Of a DNA stretch of 64,000 nucleotides, positions 33,565 to 41,570 are shown piece after piece (positions within the stretch are counted from its first letter, which is position 1; every line of letters starts with the position of its first letter). The stretch is from 66-474 sp963771735 (GTDB taxonomy: Bacteria; Pseudomonadota; Gammaproteobacteria; Xanthomonadales; Rhodanobacteraceae), in the NCBI GenBank assembly GCA_963771735.1, contig CAVYUN010000001.1:124001-188000 (forward strand). The letters run 5' to 3'. The notes below the pieces were generated by a model. That model saw nothing but the letters and a program-made list of their open reading frames with translations, made no database searches and was not told the origin of the DNA. The translations under genes and the position numbers were made by a program.

Positions 33565-35616
33565 TCAACCGCGATCGAGCAATCCCCGGACGATGCCGAC
33601 CAGTTGTTCCCTGCGATAGGGCTTGCGCAACATCTCGAAACCCTCGTCGGTGGCGTGGCTGGAGTGCTCGCCATCGTGGAATTCATATCCGGACGTAAGC
33701 AGCACCGCAAGCTCCGGCCGCGTCCGACGTACCTCGTGCGCCAACTCTGCGCCATTCATGCCGCTGCCCAGGACCACATCCGAGAACAGCAGGTCCACGT
33801 CGGGCCTGTTTGCGAGTATCGCCAGGGCCTCGGGTGCGTCGGATGCGCTGACGACCTGGTAACCGGCGGCTTTCAGGAATCCGATGGCGACCTTCCTGAC
33901 GTCGGTTTCGTCCTCGACCACCAGCACGGTCGCCTGCCTATCCGTCGTTGCAGTGGGCGAAGCCGGCAAGCGTCCGGCGGAGACGTGGCCGGGATCCGCG
34001 ACTGGCAGCAGCAGTTCCACCCGGGTGCCGTAGCCCAGCCGGCTGTCGATGGACATGTCGCCGCCTGACTGCGCAACGAAACCAAACACCATGCTGAGCC
34101 CCAGTCCGCTGCCCTTGCCGACCGCCTTGGTGGTGAAGAACGGTTCGAGTGCGCGGGCCCTGACATCGGGTGGCATGCCGGTGCCGGTGTCGCTCACGGT
34201 GAAAGCCACGTAGACGCCGGGTACCAGCTTGCGGTCGTTCGCCGGGTCATCCAGCACCACGTTGCGCGCGGCGATCACGAGTTCGCCGCCACGCGGCATG
34301 GCATCGCGGGCGTTCAACGCGAGGTTGACCAGCGCGGTGTCCAGTTCGTTGGCGTCGGCATAGGCGTCGGAGACATCGGATGGGCATTCGATCGCGATCG
34401 ACACCATCTCGCCCAGCGTGCGCCTCAACATGTGCCCCAATTCCTCGAGCAGCGGCTTGACGGCAACCGCGCGCGGCTGCAGCGGCTGGCGGCGCGCGAA
34501 GGCCAGCAGCCTGCGGGTGAGGTTCGAACCCCTGTCGACCGCGCGCAAGGCACCGCCGATGGTTTCCATTGCGCTCGGTCGATCGGCCAGTTCCGCTTCC
34601 AGCAGCTGCAGGTTGCCCGAGATCACGGTGAGCAGGTTGTTGAAGTCATGGGCAATGCCACCGGTGAGCTGGCCGATCGCGTCCAGCCTTCCAGCGTGCG
34701 CCAGTTGCTCCTCATTGCGACCGCGCTGCAGGGCAGAAGCCAGCAGGTTGGAAATAGACTGCAGGAATCCGATCTTGTCGAGATCGAACACGCCGGCCGC
34801 GGGCGCGAGGGCGATCAGCAGCCCGAGCGGGTCGTCAAGGCCCGCCAGCGGCACGATAACCGCATCACGGAAACCTGCGGTGGCAAGCTCCTGCCGAATC
34901 GCTGCGAGCGAGCCCTTGCCAAGCGAATCGAACGTGACGACTTCGCGCGACCTGTCACCGAAGCTGGCGCGTACGAAATCCATGTCTCCGAACAGAGACG
35001 TGATGACCCCGGCCGCCTCATTGGACAGCCCCGTGCAGGCACGCATCTGCAGTTCCGCGTGGTGCACGTCGGTTGCAAGGATGGCGACGGCGGATACTTC
35101 CAAGGCCTCCGCGACCAGTTCCGGAATGCGACTGACGGCCAGTTCGATGCCGGGTGCCTGCACGGTCAGCCGGCCGATCTGCGCGAGCAGGTTGTCGCGT
35201 CTGGCATGCGCCAGCGCCTGTCGCACCCGCCAGGTCTCGGAGATGTCCCGCACCGACGCGATCGCGATGGTCCCTTTCTCGGTTCGAATGGGACTGAGCC
35301 CGATCTCGACCGGGAAGGACGAGCCGTCACGGCGTGCCCCCATCAACTGGTAGCCGATCCCCATCGGACGCACGCGCGGATGCGCCATGAATTCGCCGCG
35401 ATGCTTGAGGTGCGCGGCGCGTACCGACTCCGGCAGCAGCGTCTCCAGCGGAAGCCCGTGCAGCGCATCCCGGCCGTAATCGAACATCCGCGTTGCCTGG
35501 GCGTTGGCAAGCACGATGGCGCCCTGCTGGTCCACCGCGATCATCGCGTCCGGTGCGATATCGAACCACGCCTGCAACATGGAAAAATCGATCGAGGGCA
35601 GGGCGGAAAGATTCAC
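33565..35616 (-). CDS. PAS-GAF hybrid histidine kinase with C-terminal receiver
   Basis: This 683-residue soluble sensor kinase has an N-terminal PAS domain (residues about 10-130, MIAVDQQGAIVLANAQATRMF), a GAF-like domain (about 150-305), and a HisKA domain with the phospho-accepting His in TGGIAHDFNNLLTVISGNLQ. The HATPase_c domain has NALNARDAMPRGGEL-type N box, DTGTGMP and GKGSGLGLSMVFGF. A receiver domain (about 565-680, phospho-acceptor Asp in LLFSDVVLGS) ends it. No membrane segments are present, so the signal is cytoplasmic. The GTG start overlaps the stop of the upstream response regulator (GTGA), making a two-component operon. Confidence 0.92.
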   Translation of the reverse strand: MNLSALPSIDFSMLQAWFDIAPDAMIAVDQQGAIVLANAQATRMFDYGRDALHGLPLETLLPESVRAAHLKHRGEFMAHPRVRPMGIGYQLMGARRDGSSFPVEIGLSPIRTEKGTIAIASVRDISETWRVRQALAHARRDNLLAQIGRLTVQAPGIELAVSRIPELVAEALEVSAVAILATDVHHAELQMRACTGLSNEAAGVITSLFGDMDFVRASFGDRSREVVTFDSLGKGSLAAIRQELATAGFRDAVIVPLAGLDDPLGLLIALAPAAGVFDLDKIGFLQSISNLLASALQRGRNEEQLAHAGRLDAIGQLTGGIAHDFNNLLTVISGNLQLLEAELADRPSAMETIGGALRAVDRGSNLTRRLLAFARRQPLQPRAVAVKPLLEELGHMLRRTLGEMVSIAIECPSDVSDAYADANELDTALVNLALNARDAMPRGGELVIAARNVVLDDPANDRKLVPGVYVAFTVSDTGTGMPPDVRARALEPFFTTKAVGKGSGLGLSMVFGFVAQSGGDMSIDSRLGYGTRVELLLPVADPGHVSAGRLPASPTATTDRQATVLVVEDETDVRKVAIGFLKAAGYQVVSASDAPEALAILANRPDVDLLFSDVVLGSGMNGAELAHEVRRTRPELAVLLTSGYEFHDGEHSSHATDEGFEMLRKPYRREQLVGIVRGLLDRG

Positions 35617-36344
35617 CGGCCGTTCGCCTTCGTGACGCGAACCGAGAAGAGATAGCCCGCGCCGCGCACGGATTTGATCAGCTCGGGGCTGGCCGGATCG
35701 GATTCGATCTTGCGGCGCAGGCGGCCGATCTGCACGTCGATGGCCCGGTCGAACGGCCCTGCGTTGCGCCCATGGAGGTGCTCCATCAGGTCATCGCGCG
35801 TGAGCACCCGGTTGGGATGTTCCACCAGTATGCGCAGCAAGTCGTATTCGCCACTCGTGAGCGACACGGGATCGCCACTGGTCTTGTGCAGGGTGCGAGC
35901 GAGCGGGTCGAGATGGTAGCCCGCGAACCTGATCGTTGCGTCGCCGGGTTCGGCATCCGTACCGGCAGTCGTCGCCGAAGTCCGGCGCAACACGCTGCGC
36001 ACGCGGGCGAGCAGCTCGCGCAGTTCGAAGGGCTTGGTGACGTAATCGTCGGCGCCGAGCTCAAGGCCGACCACGCGATCGACCGCGTCGCCGCGCCCGG
36101 TGATGATGACGAGCGCGCCATGCCACGTGCCGCGCAAACGGCGCGTCAGCTCCAGGCCATCCGCGTCCGGCAGGCCCAGGTCGAGCAGGACCACATCGAC
36201 GGGTTCGCGCCCGAGCACGGCATGCATGCCATCGCCACTGGCCGCGGTGGAAACGTGGAAACCCTGCCCGGTGAAGTAGCGCCGCAGCAAGTCCAGCACG
36301 TCGGGATCGTCGTCCACGACCAGCAGGTGCGCGGGATTCGCCAT
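35613..36344 (-). CDS. OmpR/PhoB-family response regulator
   Basis: This 243-residue regulator has a receiver domain (LLVVDDDPDVLDLL; phospho-acceptor Asp in VVLLDLGLPDADG; Lys in DDYVTKPFELREL) and a C-terminal winged-helix DNA-binding domain (LTSGEYDLLRILVEHPNRVLTR, DVQIGRLRRKIE, IKSVRGAGYLF). It is the first gene of the pair with the hybrid kinase. Targets are unknown; hemN lies divergently upstream. Confidence 0.94.
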   Translation of the reverse strand: MANPAHLLVVDDDPDVLDLLRRYFTGQGFHVSTAASGDGMHAVLGREPVDVVLLDLGLPDADGLELTRRLRGTWHGALVIITGRGDAVDRVVGLELGADDYVTKPFELRELLARVRSVLRRTSATTAGTDAEPGDATIRFAGYHLDPLARTLHKTSGDPVSLTSGEYDLLRILVEHPNRVLTRDDLMEHLHGRNAGPFDRAIDVQIGRLRRKIESDPASPELIKSVRGAGYLFSVRVTKANGR

Positions 36345-36489
36345 GAACTAAGCGTGCAAAAAAGGGGGCACGTCCACAAGTTTATACCAACCGGGCCCGG
36401 TGGCGTCCCGGGCTCGCGCATGCACGCGTACCGCCCGCCGGCCTACCCGTGCAGGGCTTGCCCTCGTCGACCCTGCAAGGCCGCCGCAA

Positions 36490-36503
36490 TTGATGCCGAT
36501 CAA
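36490..36503. promoter_or_regulatory. FNR-type box upstream of hemN
   Basis: TTGAT-GCCG-ATCAA is a perfect consensus match centred at 36496.5, exactly 41.5 bases before the A of the hemN ATG. A weak -10 (GATATT, 36526-36531) fits. A class II promoter would then start transcription on or beside the start codon. Confidence 0.75.
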
Positions 36504-36537
36504 GTACCGATGCCGCTGCTTGTCCGATATTGGTGTC

Positions 36538-37947
36538 ATGCAACCGGCCAGCCCTTTCCTCGATTTCGATCCCGTCCTGATGGCGCGCTACGACGTCGCC
36601 GCACCACGGTACACAAGTTATCCGACCGCTCCGCAGTTTCGGGATGATTTCGGCGAGATCGACTATCGCGATGCGATCCGTGCCTCGAACGAGGCCGAGT
36701 CGCCACGTCCGCTGTCGCTGTACGTGCACATGCCGTTCTGCTGGAGCCCTTGCTTCTATTGCGGATGCAACCGGATCATCACCCACGACAAGGACAGGGC
36801 CGATCGGTATCTGCAGCTCGTATACCGGGAAGTGGAACGGGTCGCGCCGCTGTTCGATGCGCGGCGTCCGGTCCGCCAATTGCACCTGGGCGGCGGCACG
36901 CCCAACTTCGTGGGTTCGGACCGGCTGCGGGACTTGCTGGACGTGCTCAAGGCACATTTCGCGTTCGGCGTCGGCGACGAAGGCATCGAAACGGGGATCG
37001 AGATCGACCCGCGCTTCACCGACGCCAGGTACATACGCGATCTTGGCGCCATCGGCTTCAACCGCATCTCGATAGGCGTGCAGGATTTCGATCCGCGCGT
37101 GCAGGCGGCGGTCAATCGCCTGCAAACACCGGAAGAAACGCGGGTGGCCGTGGACACGGCGCGGGAGTCGGGATTCACGTCGGTCAACATCGACCTCATT
37201 TACGGACTGCCGGGACAGACGCCCGCGCGATTCCTGACCACGCTGTACCGGGTCATCGACCTGGCGCCGGATCGCGTTGCCGTGTACGGATACGCGCACC
37301 TGCCGCGCCTGTTCAAGGCGCAGGGGCAAATCGATGCGACCGAGCTTCCGGATGTCGCGACGCGCGTAGAGCTGTTCGGGCTGGCGCTCGAAACCCTCCG
37401 CGGCGCGGGATACGTTTACGTGGGCATGGATCACTTCGCGCGTCCCGATGACGATCTCGTGCGCGCGCAGGCCGAGGGCACGTTGCAACGCAATTTCCAG
37501 GGTTATTCCACCCGCGGCGACTGCGACATCGTCGGGCTCGGGATGAGCGCCATCGGGCGCATCGGCGACTCCTACAGCCAGAACGTTCGCGACCTGGTCG
37601 GGTATGCGCGTGCACTCGGCGATGGTCGGTTGCCGGTGGCGCGAGGCATCGCGCTCGACCGTGACGACATCATCCGTCGCGCGGCGATCGGCGAGTTGAT
37701 GTGCCACGGCCGGCTCGACTTGCATGCGTTCGGCAAGCGTCACGATATCGAGTTCGCCGACTATTTTGCCGACACCGTGCAACGCCTGCGGCGACTGGAG
37801 GCGGACGGCCTGCTGGAACTGTCGGACCAGTCGTTGCGCGTAACCCCGCATGGCCGGCTGCTGCTGCGGGTGATCGCGATGTGCTTCGATGCCTATCTGG
37901 CGGACGCAACCCCGGCGTCACGGCCGCGCTATGCGCAAAGCATATGA
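36538..37947 (+). CDS. hemN: Oxygen-independent coproporphyrinogen III dehydrogenase
   Basis: This 469-residue radical-SAM enzyme makes protoporphyrinogen IX in anaerobic haem synthesis. The 4Fe-4S motif with the extra Cys reads CWSPCFYCGC. It is preceded by the family hallmark PRYTSYPTAPQF and followed by HLGGGTPNFV, NIDLIYGLPGQT and the C-terminal HemN domain (GELMCHGRLDL, DGLLEL). The start at 36538 matches family N-termini; no Shine-Dalgarno site is visible, and an FNR box sits 41.5 bases before the ATG. Haem from this route would support cytochrome bd at low oxygen. Confidence 0.96.
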   Translation: MQPASPFLDFDPVLMARYDVAAPRYTSYPTAPQFRDDFGEIDYRDAIRASNEAESPRPLSLYVHMPFCWSPCFYCGCNRIITHDKDRADRYLQLVYREVERVAPLFDARRPVRQLHLGGGTPNFVGSDRLRDLLDVLKAHFAFGVGDEGIETGIEIDPRFTDARYIRDLGAIGFNRISIGVQDFDPRVQAAVNRLQTPEETRVAVDTARESGFTSVNIDLIYGLPGQTPARFLTTLYRVIDLAPDRVAVYGYAHLPRLFKAQGQIDATELPDVATRVELFGLALETLRGAGYVYVGMDHFARPDDDLVRAQAEGTLQRNFQGYSTRGDCDIVGLGMSAIGRIGDSYSQNVRDLVGYARALGDGRLPVARGIALDRDDIIRRAAIGELMCHGRLDLHAFGKRHDIEFADYFADTVQRLRRLEADGLLELSDQSLRVTPHGRLLLRVIAMCFDAYLADATPASRPRYAQSI

Positions 37948-37997
37948 GCGCCGTGGCGCCAGGGACCATGTGGCCACGTCCGACAGCGGCCGCGCAT

Positions 37998-38348
37998 TCA
38001 GGCTGTGCGCGATCGGCGACGCGTACCGGTGGGCGGCATGCAATAAATGTCATGAAGCGTCGTGATGATCGCCTGTGCCGGACCTTGTGCGAGCGAATAC
38101 CAGACGTTCTGCGCCTCCCGGCGGGTGTCCACCAGACCCTCGTCGCGCAGCCGGGCGAGGTGCTGCGACAACGCCGACTGGCTGAGCTTGGGCAGGAGTT
38201 CGTTGATCTGCCCGACGGTCAGTTCGTGTCCCACCAGCAGGCACAGGATGCGAAGGCGCTGTGCGTTGCCCAACGCCTTCAGCATTTGCGACGCCTCGTC
38301 CGCGCGTTCGCGCATTGCGGACATGTCCCGGTTTTCGCGTGCGGCCAT
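37998..38348 (-). CDS. bigR: BigR/SqrR-type ArsR-family repressor (persulfide sensor)
   Basis: This 116-residue winged-helix repressor of the ArsR fold contains LKALGNAQRLRILCLLVG, TVGQINELLPKLSQSALSQHLARLRDEGLVDTRREAQ (the recognition helix) and LHDIYCMPP. The two cysteines (RILC and IYC) occupy the positions that form the polysulfide bridge in BigR and SqrR, releasing the repressor from DNA when sulfide rises. The start at 38348 is preferred (GGAAG upstream, family length of about 115); a longer start at 38405 would overlap the promoter. It is divergent from the SQR operon, its likely target. Confidence 0.88.
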   Translation of the reverse strand: MAARENRDMSAMRERADEASQMLKALGNAQRLRILCLLVGHELTVGQINELLPKLSQSALSQHLARLRDEGLVDTRREAQNVWYSLAQGPAQAIITTLHDIYCMPPTGTRRRSRTA

Positions 38349-38388
38349 GGCTCGGTCTTCCGTATTGCAGGGCATTCGTTCCGAATAC

Positions 38389-38433
38389 TTGACATTAGCA
38401 TACATTACTAATTAATCTAAAGCTAATTTAGAT
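38389..38433 (+). promoter_or_regulatory. SQR-operon promoter and BigR-type operator
   Basis: TTGACA (38389-38394) and TTAATC (38412-38417), 17 bases apart, form a plausible promoter reading toward sqr. A palindrome ATCTAAA-N5-TTTAGAT covers 38415-38433 over the -10 region. A second, ATTAG-N9-CTAAT, spans 38394-38412. This AT-rich patch in a GC-rich genome, between the repressor and SQR genes, is the expected operator. Confidence 0.7.
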
Positions 38434-38494
38434 ATATTTAATTTATCAAGACGGCACGCGCAATGCGCGGGACGTACACAACAGGAGGCTGACC

Positions 38495-39787
38495 ATGGCA
38501 AACATCATCGTTCTCGGGGCCGGATTGGGCGGCATGGCGGCGGCCTACGAGATCAAGGCGGCGGTGGGGCAGGCGCATGCCGTCAGCGTGGTCGGCGACG
38601 GGCCCTGGTTCAATTTCACGCCCTCCAATCCATGGGTGGCGATCGGCTGGCGCAAGGCCGAAAGCATCCGGCTGGAAGTGGAGGGGCCGCTGCAACGGCG
38701 CGGCATCCATTTCATCGGCACGCCCGCCGAAAAGGTGGTTCCGGCGGAAAACCAGCTGAAGCTCGTGGATGGCCGGAGCCTGCCGTACGACTATCTCGTC
38801 ATCACCACCGGTCCGCGCCTGGCTTTCGACGAAGTTCCCGGTCTGGGTCCCGAAGGCGGTTTCACGCAATCGGTCTGCACCGGTGCGCACGCCGAGGAAG
38901 CCTGGGCCGCTTACCAACGGTTGCTGGCAAATCCCGGGCCAGTCGTGATCGGCGCGGTGCAGGGCGCCAGTTGTTTCGGGCCGGCCTACGAATTCGCGAT
39001 GATCGTCGATACCGACCTGCGCCGCCGCAAGCTGCGTGATCGCGTGCCGATCACCTTCATCAGTCCGGAACCATACGTCGGGCACATGGGGCTGGGCGGC
39101 GTCGGCGATTCCAAGGGGCTGCTCGAGTCGGAACTGCGCAAGCGCGACATCAAGTGGATCACCAACGCGCGCGTCACGGCGATCGAACCCGGCAAGGTCA
39201 TGGCGGAGGAGCTGGACGCGAAAGGCGCACCGCTGCGCGCGCACGAACTGCCGTTCGCGTATTCGATGCTGCTGCCGGCCTTCACCGGGATTCCCGCGGT
39301 GCGCGGCGTCGATGGCCTCGTGAATCCGCGCGGCTTCATCCTGATCGACGAACACCAGCGCAACCCGACCTACCGCAACATCTATTCGGCGGGCGTGTGC
39401 GTGGCGATTCCGCCGGTCGAGGTCACCCCCGTGCCGACCGGCGCGCCCAAGACCGGCTTCATGATCGAGTCGATGGTGACCGCGATCGCGCAAAACCTGA
39501 GAGACGAGCTGGCGGGACGCCCGGGCGAGGCACGTGCGACCTGGAATGCCGTTTGCCTGGCCGACATGGGCGACACCGGCGCCGCGTTCGTCGCGCTGCC
39601 GCAGATCCCGCCGCGCAATGTCACCTGGGCCAAGGTCGGCAAGTGGGTGCACCTGGCCAAGGTGGCGTTCGAAAAGTATTACCTGCGCAAGATGCGCACC
39701 GGCAACACCACGCCGGTCTACGAGAAGTACGTGATGAAGGCGCTCGGCATCGCGCACGTCAAGCCACCCACCAAGTCGGCGACCTGA
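38495..39787 (+). CDS. sqr: Sulfide:quinone oxidoreductase
   Basis: This 430-residue FAD enzyme oxidises sulfide to zero-valent sulfur and passes electrons to quinone at the inner membrane. The FAD motif is IIVLGAGLGGMAAAYE. The three characteristic cysteines fall at residues 128 (SVCTG), 160 (GASCFGP) and 354 (TWNAVCLADMGD), nearly the same numbering as the Acidithiobacillus enzyme. The PVPTGAPKTGFMIESM quinone-region motif and the amphipathic C-terminus are present. The ATG follows GGAGG. It is first in an operon with DUF302, DUF2892 and RND genes, controlled by the divergent BigR-type repressor. Confidence 0.93.
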   Translation: MANIIVLGAGLGGMAAAYEIKAAVGQAHAVSVVGDGPWFNFTPSNPWVAIGWRKAESIRLEVEGPLQRRGIHFIGTPAEKVVPAENQLKLVDGRSLPYDYLVITTGPRLAFDEVPGLGPEGGFTQSVCTGAHAEEAWAAYQRLLANPGPVVIGAVQGASCFGPAYEFAMIVDTDLRRRKLRDRVPITFISPEPYVGHMGLGGVGDSKGLLESELRKRDIKWITNARVTAIEPGKVMAEELDAKGAPLRAHELPFAYSMLLPAFTGIPAVRGVDGLVNPRGFILIDEHQRNPTYRNIYSAGVCVAIPPVEVTPVPTGAPKTGFMIESMVTAIAQNLRDELAGRPGEARATWNAVCLADMGDTGAAFVALPQIPPRNVTWAKVGKWVHLAKVAFEKYYLRKMRTGNTTPVYEKYVMKALGIAHVKPPTKSAT

Positions 39788-39805
39788 TCCGCAGGAGACA
39801 AGAGC

Positions 39806-40195
39806 ATGTCGACTTATTACATCGTCGAATCCGGCAAACCCTTCGACAAGGCGACCGAGGACCTGACCGCGGCGATCGGCCGCCGCCAGTTCGGCGTGCT
39901 GCACGTGCACGACCTGGGAGCCACCTTGCGGAGCAAGGGCATAGCATTCGACAACGAATGCAAGGTGCTGGAAGTCTGCCAGCCCCGCCAGGCCGCCAGG
40001 GTGCTTGCCACCGACATGCGCCTGAACATGGCGCTGCCGTGCCGCGTGTCGGTGTGGACCGAAGGTGGCGCCACACGGATCGGCATGATCGAGCCCGAGC
40101 AAATGCTGGCTGGCCTGTCCGGCGATCCGGCGCTGTCCGAAGTGGCAAGGGAAGTGGCAACGACGCTGCGGCAGGCGATCGACGAAGCCAGGTAA
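39806..40195 (+). CDS. DUF302 domain protein
   Basis: This 129-residue small soluble protein has the DUF302 pattern: YIVESGKPFDKATEDLTAAI, GVLHVHDLGATLRSKGI, CKVLEVCQPRQAARVL, LPCRVSVWTEGG. The function is unproven; the family is often found beside sulfur and metal-stress genes. It lies 18 bases after sqr in the same operon. Two conserved cysteines (CKVLEVC) could be relevant in a sulfide-responsive setting. Confidence 0.88.
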   Translation: MSTYYIVESGKPFDKATEDLTAAIGRRQFGVLHVHDLGATLRSKGIAFDNECKVLEVCQPRQAARVLATDMRLNMALPCRVSVWTEGGATRIGMIEPEQMLAGLSGDPALSEVAREVATTLRQAIDEAR

Positions 40196-40237
40196 AGCTT
40201 GCCGATCGAGTTTCCATCCATCAACGAGGCAAATCCC

Positions 40238-40444
40238 ATGAACATCGACCGTATCGTTCTCGCCTTCGCCGGCAGCATGGTGCTCCTGAGCGTAATCCTG
40301 GCGTACTACGTCTCGCCGTGGTGGCTGCTGCTCGCGCTGTTCGTGGGCGCGAACCTGCTGCAATCGGCCTTCACCGGATTCTGTCCGCTGGCCATGATCC
40401 TGGCGCGCTTCGGCGTGCGTCCCGGCAACGCTTTCCGGGGCTGA
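40238..40444 (+). CDS. DUF2892 small membrane protein
   Basis: This 68-residue protein has two hydrophobic segments (about 7-24 and 27-43) followed by the conserved TGFCPLAMILARFGV tail of DUF2892 (YgaP membrane-domain type). Such proteins often accompany rhodanese or SQR genes. The single Cys in FCP is typical. It is placed between the DUF302 gene and the RND adaptor gene. Confidence 0.85.
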   Translation: MNIDRIVLAFAGSMVLLSVILAYYVSPWWLLLALFVGANLLQSAFTGFCPLAMILARFGVRPGNAFRG

Positions 40445-40471
40445 CGCTTCGAAACCGCAGACGAGAATCGA

Positions 40472-41566
40472 ATGAAACGGCTCGCATTGTCCGCGCTGAC
40501 GGCATGCTTCGTGCTGATCCTGTCGGCCTGCGGCAAACACCAGGCATCGGCGCCGGTGCAGGCGCCGCCGTTGGCCTCGCTGACCGTGCAGGATCGCACG
40601 ATGCCGCAGCAGCAAATCTGGGATGGCACCGTGCAGGCGGTCAATTCGGCGGTGCTGATGGCGCAGACCAACGCCCGCGTCACCGAGCTGCCGTACGACG
40701 TCAACGACGTGGTGCCGGCGGGCGGGGTGCTGGTGCGCTTCACCGACGTCGAGCAGAAATCGGCCACCCGCGCGGCCGAAGCGCAGATCACCTCGGCCCG
40801 TGCCACGTACAACGATGCGAAGACCAACTACGAGCGGACCGCCGCGCTGTTCGCGAAAGGCCTGTTGGCCAAGGCCACGCTCGACCAGGCCCGCGCGCAG
40901 CGCGATACTGCCTTGGCGGCGCTCAACGCCGCCCAAGCCAATCATCGTGAAGTCGCGCAGCAGCAGGATTACACCGTGGTGCGCGCACCCTACGCGGGCA
41001 TCGTCACCCAGCGTTTCGTGCAAGTCGGCGAAGCCGTGGCGGGGCCGCCGTTTCCGCAAAAGCTGATCGCGATCACTTCGCTCAAGGATCTGCGCATCGA
41101 GGTCAGGGTTCCACAGGGCGCGGCCGCATCGATCCGCCGCTACGGCAAGGCCGACGTGCTGCCCGGAGACGACGACGGACACGTGGTCGCGGCCGGCAAG
41201 GTCACCGTGTTTCCGTATGCCGATCCGGCCACGCACACCTTCGACGTGCGCGTGGATCTGTCCGGACAGGACACCGGTCTGTTTCCCGGCATGTCGGTGA
41301 AGGTGGCGTTCGCGACCGGTTCCACCCGGCGCCTGCTGGTTCCCGAAAGCGCGCTTTGGCGCAACGGCGAACTCACGGGCGTCTACGTGATCCACGATGG
41401 TACGGTGAGCCTGCGGCTGGTGCGCCTGGGCCGGCGCTTCGGTGACGAGGTGGAAGTGATCGCGGGCCTTGCCCCCGGCGAGACCATCGCCCGTGATCCG
41501 ATCAAGGCGGTTGGATGGCTGTCGCGGCAGCATCAGGGCGGCGACGTACCCGGAAAAGGGGCCTGA
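40472..41566 (+). CDS. RND efflux periplasmic adaptor (lipoprotein)
   Basis: This 364-residue HlyD/AcrA-type adaptor has a lipoprotein signal (ILSACG, Cys20). Half-lipoyl domains flank a helical hairpin (residues about 85-160, rich in Ala/Gln), and a beta-barrel and membrane-proximal domain follow (GLFPGMSVKVAFATG). It bridges the inner-membrane pump encoded next and an outer-membrane channel not encoded here. It is co-directional with sqr, so probably under BigR control. Confidence 0.92.
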   Translation: MKRLALSALTACFVLILSACGKHQASAPVQAPPLASLTVQDRTMPQQQIWDGTVQAVNSAVLMAQTNARVTELPYDVNDVVPAGGVLVRFTDVEQKSATRAAEAQITSARATYNDAKTNYERTAALFAKGLLAKATLDQARAQRDTALAALNAAQANHREVAQQQDYTVVRAPYAGIVTQRFVQVGEAVAGPPFPQKLIAITSLKDLRIEVRVPQGAAASIRRYGKADVLPGDDDGHVVAAGKVTVFPYADPATHTFDVRVDLSGQDTGLFPGMSVKVAFATGSTRRLLVPESALWRNGELTGVYVIHDGTVSLRLVRLGRRFGDEVEVIAGLAPGETIARDPIKAVGWLSRQHQGGDVPGKGA

Positions 41567-41570
41567 CGGC

